The position numbers and the translations under genes are program-made. Under the pieces are notes generated by a model, which made no database searches, was not told the origin of the DNA, and saw only the letters and a program-made list of their open reading frames with translations. From the NCBI GenBank assembly GCA_013696915.1, contig JACCXR010000016.1:1-9487 (forward strand): DNA of 9,487 nt, read 5' to 3'. This stretch comes from Euzebyaceae bacterium. Lineage in GTDB: Bacteria > Actinomycetota > Nitriliruptoria > Euzebyales > Egibacteraceae. This document shows positions 1 through 6,230 of the stretch, in pieces. Every line of letters begins with the position of its first letter. Position 1 is the first letter of the stretch.

Positions 1-774
1 CTGTCCTGGGGGTCGTCGCTGCACGCGGCGCTGGAAGCGTGGTGGGCCCAGAAACTCCCGGAGCCGCCGCCGGTGGAGGTGCTCTACAAGGCCCTGTACG
101 ACGGCTGGGACGATGCCGGCTTCGAGGGCATGCAGCGAGACGAGAAACTCAAGTGGTACGCCCACGCGCAGGATGTGCTGCGCCGTCATCACCAACGCTA
201 CGCCCCCGTCTACGTTCCGGCGGTCGCGACCGAGGCCTGGTTCGAACTGGACATCGGCGACGGCATCGAGGTCTGCGGGTCGATCGACCAGGTCGCGCGG
301 ACGCCGTCGGGCGGGATCGGCATCGTCGACTGGAAGACCAACAAGCGGGCGAAGACCCGCCGCCACGTCGCCGGCAGCCTCCAGCTGGCGATCTACACCC
401 TGGCCGCGGCGGAGCTGTGGGGCCAGGAACCCGAATGGGTCGCCCTCGACTTCGTGGTCGCGGGGGTGCGCGTCACGATGCCGCGCTCGGAGATCGACAC
501 CGACGCGGCGCTGCGGGCGATCAGGAACGTGGCCGCCGACATCCGGTCTGACCGGTATGAGCCGTCACCGTCGCGGCTCTGCGACTGGTGCGACTACCGG
601 TCGGCCTGCCCGGCGTTCACCGGCGACGGACCCGACCTTCCCGGGCTCGCGGTGGTGGAACTCCAGCGGCTGCGGCGCAACCGGGACAAGGCGGACGCAC
701 GCATCGCCGAGCTGGAGGCGCTGCTCGTCGATGGGCTGCCCGCGGCCGGCGGAGGAGGGGGAGCCGGCCGATAA
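1..774 (+). CDS. RecB-like PD-(D/E)XK nuclease, 3' part (5' end outside window)
   Basis: The reading frame is open from the first base, so the N-terminus is missing and 257 residues remain. Visible nuclease landmarks, numbered within the fragment, are His8 in GSSLHAALEAW (the RecB-type histidine), Asp96 in GSIDQV, the Asp110-Trp-Lys112 core in VDWKTN, and the QxxxY motif Gln128-Tyr132 in LQLAIY. Near the C-terminus lie Cys194, Cys197 and Cys203 in CDWCDYRSAC, a C-x2-C-x5-C triad. In AddB and Cas4 type nucleases such a triad joins one N-terminal cysteine to hold a 4Fe-4S cluster. That first cysteine would lie left of the window. Family knowledge suggests a single- or double-strand DNA nuclease in repair or recombination; the exact role is unknown. 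After the triad comes a charged helix (about residues 219-245) and a Gly-rich tail encoded inside the antisense rnpB gene. It could be a stand-alone RecB-domain exonuclease or the end of a larger protein. Confidence 0.88.
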   Translation: MSWGSSLHAALEAWWAQKLPEPPPVEVLYKALYDGWDDAGFEGMQRDEKLKWYAHAQDVLRRHHQRYAPVYVPAVATEAWFELDIGDGIEVCGSIDQVARTPSGGIGIVDWKTNKRAKTRRHVAGSLQLAIYTLAAAELWGQEPEWVALDFVVAGVRVTMPRSEIDTDAALRAIRNVAADIRSDRYEPSPSRLCDWCDYRSACPAFTGDGPDLPGLAVVELQRLRRNRDKADARIAELEALLVDGLPAAGGGGGAGR

Positions 775-1166
775 GCCGGATTCTGTCCCGGCCGTGCGGC
801 CGGGGGGCGACCATCCATCTGGGACCGGCGTCGCCGCCGGCCTCGTGCGGCCTACCTGGTGCTCGGCGGGCCACGTCGACGCACCTGCTTGGCCTTGCTC
901 CGGACGGGGTTTACCTGGCCGCCAGCGTCGCCGCCGGCGCCGGTGCGCTCTTACCGCACCCTTTCACCCTCACCGGTACCCGGTGACCCGGCCGCGTGGG
1001 CCGGGCCGCTGGGCCCCTGGCGGTCTGCTCTCTGTGGCACTGTCCGCGCGTCGCCGCGCCTGGGCGTTACCCAGCGTCCTGCCCTGCGGAGTCCGGACTT
1101 TCCTCGACGCGACGCCCCAGCGTTGCGGGCACCGCGCCGCGGTCGCCTGGCCGGCTCCCCTCCTCC
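753..1166 (-). ncRNA. rnpB: RNase P RNA (class A), catalytic RNA of tRNA 5' maturation
   Basis: The reverse complement carries the bacterial RNase P RNA landmarks in order. The 5' P4 block AGGAAAGTCCGGACTC lies at about 1089-1104. The GGTGAAAGGGTGCGGTAAGA block is followed by GCGCACC at about 942-968. GGTAAACCCC and GGAGCAAGGCCAA lie at about 889-915, AGATGGATGG at about 811-821, and the 3' P4 block ACAGAATCCGGCTTATC at 770-786. The ends pair as helix P1: GGAGGAGGGGAGCCGGCC on the 5' side with GGCCGGCTCCCCCTCCTCC on the 3' side, with one bulged base. This sets both ends to within a few bases. The length of about 414 nt and the long P1 fit a class A actinobacterial RNA. It cleaves 5' leaders from pre-tRNAs together with the RnpA protein, which is not in this window. 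Its last 20 or so bases overlap the convergent nuclease gene. Confidence 0.96.
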
Positions 1167-1169
1167 ACC

Positions 1170-1175
1170 AGCCTA
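1170..1175 (-). promoter_or_regulatory. Candidate -10 element of rnpB
   Basis: On the minus strand the hexamer TAGGCT (TANNNT type) lies about 4 to 7 bases before the predicted rnpB 5' end, as expected if transcription starts in the first strand of helix P1. No clear -35 hexamer is seen. The -35 position falls inside the first copy of the 47-bp repeat. Confidence 0.45.
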
Positions 1176-1176
1176 G

Positions 1177-1279
1177 GTCATTGACGAAGCGACGCGAGCT
1201 TGCGAGCGGAGCGTTAGTGACCCCGGCGCCCAGTCACTGAAGAAGCGACGAGAGCTTGCGAGCGGAGCGTTAGTGACCC
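1177..1279. repeat. Two 47-bp direct repeats, period 56 bp
   Basis: Copy 1 is 1177-1223 and copy 2 is 1233-1279. They match at 44 of 47 positions and are separated by nine bases. Each ends in AGTGACCC. Copy 2 begins GTCACT, which pairs perfectly with its AGTGAC end; copy 1 begins GTCATT, which needs one G-T wobble. The shared core includes GAGCTTGCGAGCGGAGCG. The six-base terminal inverted repeats and constant length suggest an interspersed repeat family, but copies elsewhere in the genome cannot be seen here. The array lies immediately upstream of rnpB and covers its -35 region. Confidence 0.8.
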
Positions 1280-1670
1280 AGCGCTGATCGGGAACCAGCG
1301 GGCCGCCGGCGACGTTGGTGTCGGCAGGACGGGCCGGCGACTTTCCCCCGCGTCGGACCGTCCCCGCCGAGTCCCTCGGCGGACGGGCGCCAGGTCCGCG
1401 GACGGCCTCCCCCACACGACCGTGGCGACCGGGCGACCGAGCCGGCGCGTGCGGGCCCCTCCAGCCGACGCGCCGGCCCGGCTGTCCCCTCCAGGCCCCC
1501 GGATCCGGGCGGTGGTCGATGAGCGCGGGACGTTCGCGGGAATCGAAGCGGCAGTCGAACGCGGAGGTCATCGTCGGCCGGCTTCGGCCCGCGCCCGCCC
1601 CCCGCGCCGAGATCGGCATCCCGAACGGGCCGCGGCTCCTCGTCGCGGGAATGGCTCTACGCTGCCCTGC
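1280..1670. other. GC-rich spacer without a convincing gene
   Basis: About 390 bases between the 47-bp repeats and the aminopeptidase gene. Open frames cross it on both strands, but their products are Arg/Pro/Ala-rich, carry no motif I recognise, and continue as antisense or out-of-frame shadows of the next gene. Two things stand out: a strong hairpin at 1359-1385 and the promoter just before 1671. I see no RNA gene or riboswitch in it. Confidence 0.6.
1359..1385. other. Strong inverted repeat (hairpin)
   Basis: CGTCCCCGCCGA and TCGGCGGACG flank a five-base loop GTCCC. They pair over ten base pairs with a two-base bulge. No T-tract follows on either strand, so a classical intrinsic terminator is not shown. 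It could be a terminator or an operator; no gene in either orientation clearly ends just before it. Confidence 0.45.
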
Positions 1671-1671
1671 G
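1658..1671 (+). promoter_or_regulatory. Leaderless promoter of the aminopeptidase gene
   Basis: TACGCT at 1658-1663 fits the actinobacterial -10 pattern TANNNT. Seven bases separate it from the GTG at 1671, so transcription would start on the first base of the start codon. There is no Shine-Dalgarno sequence before this GTG, which fits leaderless translation. No good -35 hexamer is visible. The same spacing occurs before the Nif3-like gene on the other strand. Confidence 0.5.
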
Positions 1672-2741
1672 TGCGGGTGCGCGAGACCGGCATCTTGATC
1701 GGAACCGGCGAGGCGGGACCACTCGGCGGCATCACCGACGTGCCCGGCGTGCGCGTGGGCCAGGCCACCGTCGTCGCGGGGGACACCGTCCGCACCGGCG
1801 TGACCGTGGTGCTGCCGCACGACGACGACCCGGGCGTCCAAGGGGTGTTCGCCGGCTTCCACCGCCTGAACGGCAACGGCGAGATGACCGGGATCCACTG
1901 GATCCGCGAGTTCGGAGTGCTGTCCACGCCGGTCGCGCTGACGAACACCCACAGCGTCGGCGTGGTGCGCGACGCGCTCGCCGCCGCGTCGCCGTCCGGC
2001 GTCCAGGCGTGGAGCCTGCCGGTCGTCGCCGAGACGTGGGACGGACACCTCAACGACATCGGGGGCATGCACGTCAGGGCCGAGCACGTCGCGGCGGCCC
2101 TCAGCGCCGCCAGCAGCGGCCCGGTACCCGAGGGCAACGTCGGCGGGGGCACCGGGATGATCTGCCACGGGTTCAAGGGCGGCACCGGCACGGCGTCCCG
2201 GGTCCTGGACGAGACCGACGGCGGCTACACGGTCGGCGTGCTCGTGCAGGCGAACCACGGCCGTCGGGAACGCTTCCGCGTCGACGGCGCGCCGGTCGGC
2301 ACGATCCTGACGGGCGAACGGGTCCCTCTGCCGTCGGCACCGGCCGGGCCCCGCGGCGGGTCGATCATCGGTGTGGTCGCCACCGACGCGCCCCTGCTGC
2401 CCCATCAGTGCGACCGTCTGGCACAGCGCGCCGCCCTCGGTGTCGCCCGCGCGGGCGGCGCCGGCGAGCAGTCCAGCGGCGACCTGTTCCTCGCGTTCTC
2501 CACGGGCAACCGCGTCGCGGCCGCGGCGGGCCCTCCGCTGGCGCTGCGGATGCTGCCCGACGCCTCTACCGACCCGTTGTCCTACGCGGTCATCGAGGCG
2601 ACCGAGGAGGCCGTCGTGAGCGCGCTGCTCTCCGCCCGCACGATGACGGGCCGCGGGGGCGCGACGGCGCACGCCCTGACCGTCGACGAACTCCGGGAGG
2701 CAGTGGAGGCCGTGGGCCGCCGGACGGGCGTCGACCGATGA
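1671..2741 (+). CDS. P1 family (S58, DmpA-type) aminopeptidase, self-cleaving
   Basis: The 356-residue product matches the DmpA / BapA / NylC family of N-terminal nucleophile hydrolases in length and motifs. These are ITDVPGVRVG near residues 21-30, LTNTHSVGVVRDA near 90-102, GNVGGGTGM with Asn156, KGGTGTASR just after, and the self-cleavage site Gly230-Ser231 in RGGSIIGVVATDAPL. Known members cut themselves before this Ser or Thr into alpha and beta chains, and the freed residue is the nucleophile. They hydrolyse N-terminal residues of peptides or amides, some with D- or beta-amino acids, or nylon oligomers. The substrate here cannot be told. No signal peptide is seen, so it is probably cytoplasmic. 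The GTG at 1671 was chosen because the conserved N-terminus begins right after it and a -10 box sits seven bases upstream. GTG 1677 is an alternative. The open frame reaches back to 1422, but that part looks non-coding. Its stop overlaps the next gene (ATGA). Confidence 0.92.
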   Translation: MRVRETGILIGTGEAGPLGGITDVPGVRVGQATVVAGDTVRTGVTVVLPHDDDPGVQGVFAGFHRLNGNGEMTGIHWIREFGVLSTPVALTNTHSVGVVRDALAAASPSGVQAWSLPVVAETWDGHLNDIGGMHVRAEHVAAALSAASSGPVPEGNVGGGTGMICHGFKGGTGTASRVLDETDGGYTVGVLVQANHGRRERFRVDGAPVGTILTGERVPLPSAPAGPRGGSIIGVVATDAPLLPHQCDRLAQRAALGVARAGGAGEQSSGDLFLAFSTGNRVAAAAGPPLALRMLPDASTDPLSYAVIEATEEAVVSALLSARTMTGRGGATAHALTVDELREAVEAVGRRTGVDR

Positions 2742-3562
2742 CGGAACCGCCCGCCCTGCGGACCGGCGGCGCCGAGGTGAACGGTGCCGTCATCGCGTAC
2801 GACGAAGCCGGCCAGGGGCCACCGCTCGTCCTGCTCCACGCCGGCATCGCCGACCGGCGGATGTGGGACGACCACATGGCCGCCCTCGCCGCCCGCCACC
2901 GCGTCGTGCGCCCCGACCTGCGCGGCTTCGGCGACACCATGGCGCCGGCAGGGGCGTTCGCCCACCATGCCGACGTTGCGGGGCTGATGGCGGCGCTGAG
3001 CCTGCCGCGCGCAGTCGTCGTGGGCGCGTCGATGGGCGGTGCGGTCGCCGTCGACCTCGCCATCGCCCGTCCCGATCTCGTCGCCGCGCTGGTCCTCGTG
3101 GGGTCCGCCCTCGACGGTCATGTCTTCCAAGATCCGGACACGCGCGCGGGCTGGCAGGCCGCCGACGACGCGTTGGCGCGCGGCGCCCTGGAGGAGGCGG
3201 CGGACATCGAGATCGACATGTGGGTCGCCGGCCCCGGCCGCGGACCGGGCGACGTCGACCCGGGCGTCCGCGAGCGGCTGCGGGCCATGCTCCTACCGGC
3301 CTACACCGACGACGTCGAGCGCGAGGAGGAGGCGCTCGACCCGCCGGCGGCCGCCCGGCTCGACGAGATCCGCTGCCCGGCGCTGGTCCTGATCGGCGAG
3401 CACGACCGGCCCGACATCGCCAGGGCCGCCGACGTCCTCGGCCGAGGCATCGCGGGCGCTCGGACGATCCCGCTGGCCGGTGTCGCGCACCTGCCGCCGA
3501 TGGAGCGCCCGGAGGAGTTCACGAGCATCCTGCTCGACTTCACAGCCTCGCTGCAGCTCTGA
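2738..3562 (+). CDS. Alpha/beta hydrolase
   Basis: The 274-residue product has the full alpha/beta hydrolase pattern. A strand plus oxyanion-loop motif VLLHAGIADRRMW lies at about residues 31-43, followed by RPDLRGFGDT at 58-67. The nucleophile elbow GASMGG contains Ser98, the acid is Asp223 in LIGEHDRPD, and the base is His251 in GVAHLPPMERPEEF. A cap region rich in acidic residues (about 125-205) separates the two halves. No signal peptide or membrane segment is seen, so it should be cytoplasmic. The family includes esterases, lactonases, haloalkane dehalogenases and C-C hydrolases, and the sequence does not choose among them. Its ATG lies inside the ATGA overlap with the aminopeptidase stop, so the two are probably translationally coupled and work on related substrates, for example amide then ester bonds. 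That last point is inference. Confidence 0.93.
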   Translation: MTEPPALRTGGAEVNGAVIAYDEAGQGPPLVLLHAGIADRRMWDDHMAALAARHRVVRPDLRGFGDTMAPAGAFAHHADVAGLMAALSLPRAVVVGASMGGAVAVDLAIARPDLVAALVLVGSALDGHVFQDPDTRAGWQAADDALARGALEEAADIEIDMWVAGPGRGPGDVDPGVRERLRAMLLPAYTDDVEREEEALDPPAAARLDEIRCPALVLIGEHDRPDIARAADVLGRGIAGARTIPLAGVAHLPPMERPEEFTSILLDFTASLQL

Positions 3563-3653
3563 CTCGGCGCCACGAGTGCGACGGGCCTCAGCGTGTGCTC
3601 GCCTCCGCGCGGGTGTAACTGGTACGGGTGGACCCAGGGCAGCCCGAGGTCGG

Positions 3654-3869
3654 TCACCCGGCGCCGACGAGCTCGGGTTCGTCCTCGGTGGGGACCCGCA
3701 GCACCGCCGTGGCGACGCCGTGGCGACGCAGCCAGCCCACAACCTCTTCGCGCGTGTCTCCGACGAGCACGATGCGGGGCGGGTCTGCGGCGGGGTCCAC
3801 GGCGACCCACTTTTTCGGGTGGTCGAGGACTTAGCGCGGCAGCAACGGGCCGTGCCACTCGGCTGCCAT
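3654..3869 (-). pseudogene. Small DUF5678-like protein gene interrupted by an in-frame stop
   Basis: From ATG 3869 the frame reads MAAEWHGPLLPR, then TAA at 3831-3833 (codon 13). It continues for 58 sensible residues including DHPKKWVAVDP, IVLVGDTREEVVGWLRRHG and TAVLRVP, and stops at TGA 3654-3656. A Gly/Lys-Trp-Val-Ala strand, a 'VGDT.EEV' helix and a terminal V.RVP strand are what I recall for DUF5678-type proteins of about 60-80 residues, whose function is not known to me. The start has a strong Shine-Dalgarno site (AGGGGAGGAG, GGAGG nine bases from ATG), so this was a real gene or still is one. GAA to TAA or CAA to TAA would be single-base changes creating the stop. Alternatives are a sequencing error, or restart at the GTG within VAVDP, which has no clear ribosome site and would drop the conserved core. 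It lies downstream of, and in the same direction as, the zinc-ribbon operon, beyond a hairpin. Confidence 0.6.
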
Positions 3870-3876
3870 GGGCGCG

Positions 3877-3886
3877 CTCCTCCCCT
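3877..3886 (-). promoter_or_regulatory. Shine-Dalgarno site of the interrupted small gene
   Basis: AGGGGAGGAG on the minus strand, with the GGAGG core nine bases before ATG 3869. It is one of the best ribosome sites in the window, which argues that the small gene was once translated from this ATG, ahead of the in-frame stop. Confidence 0.65.
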
Positions 3887-3930
3887 GTCTACAGCCTGGT
3901 TCACAAGGTACCGGCACCACGCGCCGGACG

Positions 3931-3960
3931 TCGCGGAGCGTCAGCGCACCTTCCGCGACT
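3931..3960 (-). terminator. Hairpin after the Nif3 / zinc-ribbon operon
   Basis: GTCGCGGA (3931-3938) and TCCGCGAC (3953-3960) form a perfect eight-base-pair stem with a 14-base loop. It starts 33 bases past the stop of the zinc-ribbon gene, the usual place for a terminator. No U-tract follows, so it is a GC-rich hairpin without the classical tail, or an RNA stability element. Confidence 0.45.
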
Positions 3961-3992
3961 GGCTCAGGATGCGCTGCCTGACTTGCCGTCTC

Positions 3993-4724
3993 CTACACGA
4001 TGACGAGGATGCGGCCGCACTGCTCGCAGCGGGCGAGGGCCTTGTCGGCGGCAGCGCGGACGTCCTCCAGCTCGATGGCGGTGAGCTCGAGCCGGCAGCC
4101 CTGGCAGGTCCGGCCCTGAAGCTGGGCGACGGCGACGCCGTCCTTGCGGGCGCGGAGGTCGGTGTAGTACGAGAGCGCCTCCTCGTGGACGCCGGCGGCG
4201 ACGTCCTCCCGCTCCTTCCTGCGGTCCTGGAGCGCCGCATCGATGTCCGTCGCCGCTTCGTCGCGGGCCCCGGTCAGCTCGGTCACCTGCCCCGTCAGCT
4301 CATGCTGCCGCGCGGTCAGCGTCGCGACGAGCGATTCGGTGTCCTCGCGCTGCTCCATGATCTCCAGCAGGGTGTCCTCGAGGTCGTTCTTGCGCGACCG
4401 CAGCGAGGACAGCTCGCCCTTCAGGGCGTCGAGCTCGCGCTCGGAGCGTATGAGACCCGAGAACATCCGGCCCTCCTCGGACTTGCGCCGGGCGTCGACG
4501 GTGGCGACCTCGTTCTCGTGCCGGCGCTGCTGGGCGGTGAGCCGCTCGAGCTGGTCGCGCGCGGCGATGAGCTCCGCGCCGATCCGCGTGAGGGTATCGA
4601 CGTGCTCATCCAGCGCGCGCTGCTCCGGCAGGTTGGCGCGCCGGTGCTGCAGCTGGCGGATCGCCGTATCGACCTGCTGGAGGTCGAACAGGCGTCGCTG
4701 CTCCGCCGCGGTGGCCGGGATCAC
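3993..4724 (-). CDS. Coiled-coil C4-type zinc-ribbon protein (COG1579 family)
   Basis: The 243-residue product has two parts. Residues about 8-195 are a long charged coiled coil with few prolines or glycines. The C-terminus carries a zinc ribbon with Cys207-x2-Cys210 and Cys233-x2-Cys236 (CQGC and CEQCG). This is the arrangement of the COG1579 family (Rv2229c, Chlamydia CT398, Helicobacter HP0958). Those proteins bind partner proteins or RNA; a single general function is not established. No signal peptide or membrane segment is present, so it is cytoplasmic. The start was set at GTG 4724, which has the Shine-Dalgarno AAAGGAG four bases upstream and overlaps the Nif3 stop as GTGA. A longer frame to 4805 would overlap Nif3 by about 85 bases and adds a low-complexity leader. 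In Mycobacterium the next gene is a fused RNase HI / phosphatase (Rv2228c); here it is not in that place. Confidence 0.9.
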   Translation of the reverse strand: MIPATAAEQRRLFDLQQVDTAIRQLQHRRANLPEQRALDEHVDTLTRIGAELIAARDQLERLTAQQRRHENEVATVDARRKSEEGRMFSGLIRSERELDALKGELSSLRSRKNDLEDTLLEIMEQREDTESLVATLTARQHELTGQVTELTGARDEAATDIDAALQDRRKEREDVAAGVHEEALSYYTDLRARKDGVAVAQLQGRTCQGCRLELTAIELEDVRAAADKALARCEQCGRILVIV

Positions 4725-5917
4725 GGTGCTCCTTTGCCCTCGTCGTCCGCCGAGCCGGCAGGCGGCTCCCCTTCCAGCACCGCCGACGCCGCCCAGTCGG
4801 ACCACGGCTCGGTCCGCTCGGCCGACGGTAGCAGCCGCGCGCGGAGGCCGCGGCGGCCGGCCTCCATCCGCAGCCGCCGCTCGACGGCGGGCAGAGCCGG
4901 CGCCTCGGTGGCGTAGTGCCCCGCGTCGATCATTGCCATGCCGGTTGCGAGCGCGTCGAGCGTCGCGTGGTGGCGCAGGTCGCCGGTCACATAGAGCTCG
5001 GCGCCGGCGTCGCGGGCCGCGTCGAGGAGGGACTCGCCGGCACCGCCGCAGGCCGCCACGCGCCGCACGACCCGGTCAGGGTCGCCCGCCAGCCGCAGGA
5101 ACCTCGACGGCAGGCCTTCGGCGAGCCGGGCGGCCAGCCCCCGCAGCGGCTGGGGCCGCGCCAGGTCGCCGACCCGGCCGAGGCCCTTCCCGCCGGCGGC
5201 CTCGGGCGCGAGGGGGACGAGGTCGTAGGCGACCTCCTCGTAGGGGTGGGCGTCGCGGAGCGCCTCGACGACGGGACGGGTGGCCTCGGCGGGGAGGACG
5301 AGCTCCAGACGGTCCTCGGCGACCTCGTTGAGCTCCCCGCGCCGGCCCAGCGCGGGCCGGGCTGCGGCCGAGGGGCGGAACGTCCCGGTGCCGGCGACTC
5401 GGAACGAGCAGTGGTCGTACTCGCCGATGACGCCGGCGCCGGCCCCGGCCAGCGCGGTGAGCACCGCCGCGGTGTGCTCAGACGGGACGAAGGTCACGAG
5501 CTTCACGCGCGCCGCCGCGGGGGTCGGCGCGAGGGGGCGGACGTCACGCAGCCCGAGCAGGTCGACGACCGGGTCGGTCGTCCCCGGCTCGGCGACGTCC
5601 ACGTTCGTGTGGGCGGCGAGGACGGCGATCCGCGAGCGGGCGGCCCGCAGCGCCAGCGCACCCGCAGCGGTGTCGGGGGTGAGGCGGGACAGCGGGCGGA
5701 ACAGCAGCGGGTGGTGGGCGAGCACCAGCTCGGCACCGGACCGTTCGGCCTCTGCGAGCGTCTCGGGGGTCACGTCGAGGCACAGCAGCACGGTCCCGAC
5801 CGGGTCGCCGGGGTCGCCGACGTGCAGGCCCACGGCGTCCCACTCCTCGGCGTCGGCGACGGGGTAACAGGCGTCCACCAGGGCCACCCAGTCGGAGACA
5901 CGGTCGGGTTCGCGCAC
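4721..5917 (-). CDS. Nif3-like dinuclear metal centre protein with PII-like insert (YqfO type)
   Basis: The 398-residue product matches the long Nif3 form. The N-terminal half has WDAVGLHVGDP (26-36) and the metal motif LAHHPLLF with His68-His69, followed by AAHTNVD with Asp107. A middle insert of roughly 135-235 contains the typical HPYEEVAYDLVPL (224-236), related to PII-like domains. The C-terminal half has TGDLRHH (311-317) and DAGHYATE with His334 and Glu338, completing the two-metal site. Family members form toroidal hexamers. Their reaction is not settled; some are annotated as GTP cyclohydrolase 1 type 2 without firm proof. Cytoplasmic, no signal peptide. GTG 5917 was chosen because the conserved region starts at once and TAGCAT lies seven bases upstream, giving a leaderless mRNA. 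The frame extends to 5971 but that part contains the -10 box. It is cotranscribed with the zinc-ribbon gene, as in Mycobacterium. Confidence 0.93.
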   Translation of the reverse strand: MREPDRVSDWVALVDACYPVADAEEWDAVGLHVGDPGDPVGTVLLCLDVTPETLAEAERSGAELVLAHHPLLFRPLSRLTPDTAAGALALRAARSRIAVLAAHTNVDVAEPGTTDPVVDLLGLRDVRPLAPTPAAARVKLVTFVPSEHTAAVLTALAGAGAGVIGEYDHCSFRVAGTGTFRPSAAARPALGRRGELNEVAEDRLELVLPAEATRPVVEALRDAHPYEEVAYDLVPLAPEAAGGKGLGRVGDLARPQPLRGLAARLAEGLPSRFLRLAGDPDRVVRRVAACGGAGESLLDAARDAGAELYVTGDLRHHATLDALATGMAMIDAGHYATEAPALPAVERRLRMEAGRRGLRARLLPSAERTEPWSDWAASAVLEGEPPAGSADDEGKGAP

Positions 5918-5930
5918 CGGGCGAATGCTA
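5917..5930 (-). promoter_or_regulatory. Leaderless promoter of the Nif3 operon
   Basis: On the minus strand TAGCAT (5930 down to 5925) is followed by seven bases and then GTG at 5917. The predicted +1 is the start codon, and no Shine-Dalgarno is present. This is the same TANNNT-N7-GTG geometry as at 1658-1671. The -35 region holds only a weak GGGACC-like match. Confidence 0.55.
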
Positions 5931-5993
5931 TGGCAGCCGGGCCGGCGGTCCCGCGGCGGCGAGGTGAGCACCGGGACCGGCGAGCCTGGCGCG

Positions 5994-6194
5994 ATGAGCG
6001 GCGCGACGAGCCGGGCGCGACGGAGCAGCGGCGAGGTGACCGTCGCGGCCGACGGGGCGCGGGCGTCGACCGCCGGGGTCGTCGCGCTGCTCGTGCTGCT
6101 CGTGCTGCTCGGCGCCGGCGTTCCGGCCCTGAGGCGCCACCGCGCCGCTCCAGCCTTCCGTCAGGGGGCGCGGTCGGCATCTCGGGCGGGGTAG
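5994..6194 (+). CDS. Possible small membrane protein (doubtful)
   Basis: A 66-residue frame from ATG 5994, or 76 residues from GTG 5964. It has a polar Arg/Ser-rich start, one strongly hydrophobic segment VVALLVLLVLLGAGVPAL, and an Arg-rich end, so it would be a single-pass protein with its basic tail inside. The hydrophobic part comes from a short GTGCTGCTC DNA repeat, which can make such a segment by chance. There is no clear ribosome site, promoter or family match. It lies between the divergent Nif3 and MBOAT genes. I include it as the only coding candidate in this spacer. Confidence 0.22.
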   Translation: MSGATSRARRSSGEVTVAADGARASTAGVVALLVLLVLLGAGVPALRRHRAAPAFRQGARSASRAG

Positions 6195-6230
6195 TTCCGA
6201 AAGGCCGCTCGGCCCACCGTCCGCCCCGGT

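Noticed and set aside
1..774. Cas4 gene or remnant of a CRISPR or defence locus
   Set aside because: The Cys triad and nuclease core resemble Cas4, but the long spacing, C-terminal helix and absence of cas neighbours fit a general RecB-like nuclease; the N-terminus needed to decide is outside the window.
1422..1670. N-terminal extension of the peptidase to an earlier start
   Set aside because: The extra 83 residues are Arg/Pro/Ala-rich, DmpA-type proteins start close to the conserved GI...ITDV region, and the -10 box lies inside the extension.
1173..2672. 499-residue open frame on the minus strand
   Set aside because: Antisense to the clear DmpA-type peptidase; its product is Arg/Gly/Ala-rich with no family motif. 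Long antisense frames are normal at this GC content.
4725..4805. Longer zinc-ribbon protein from the start at 4805
   Set aside because: It would overlap Nif3 by about 85 bases; GTG 4724 has AAAGGAG upstream and a GTGA overlap.
3480..4916. 478-residue plus-strand frame
   Set aside because: Antisense of the zinc-ribbon gene; its apparent Leu/Glu-rich helices mirror the coiled-coil codons on the other strand.
5918..5971. Longer Nif3 protein from the start at 5971
   Set aside because: The extension contains the TAGCAT box and no conserved residues.
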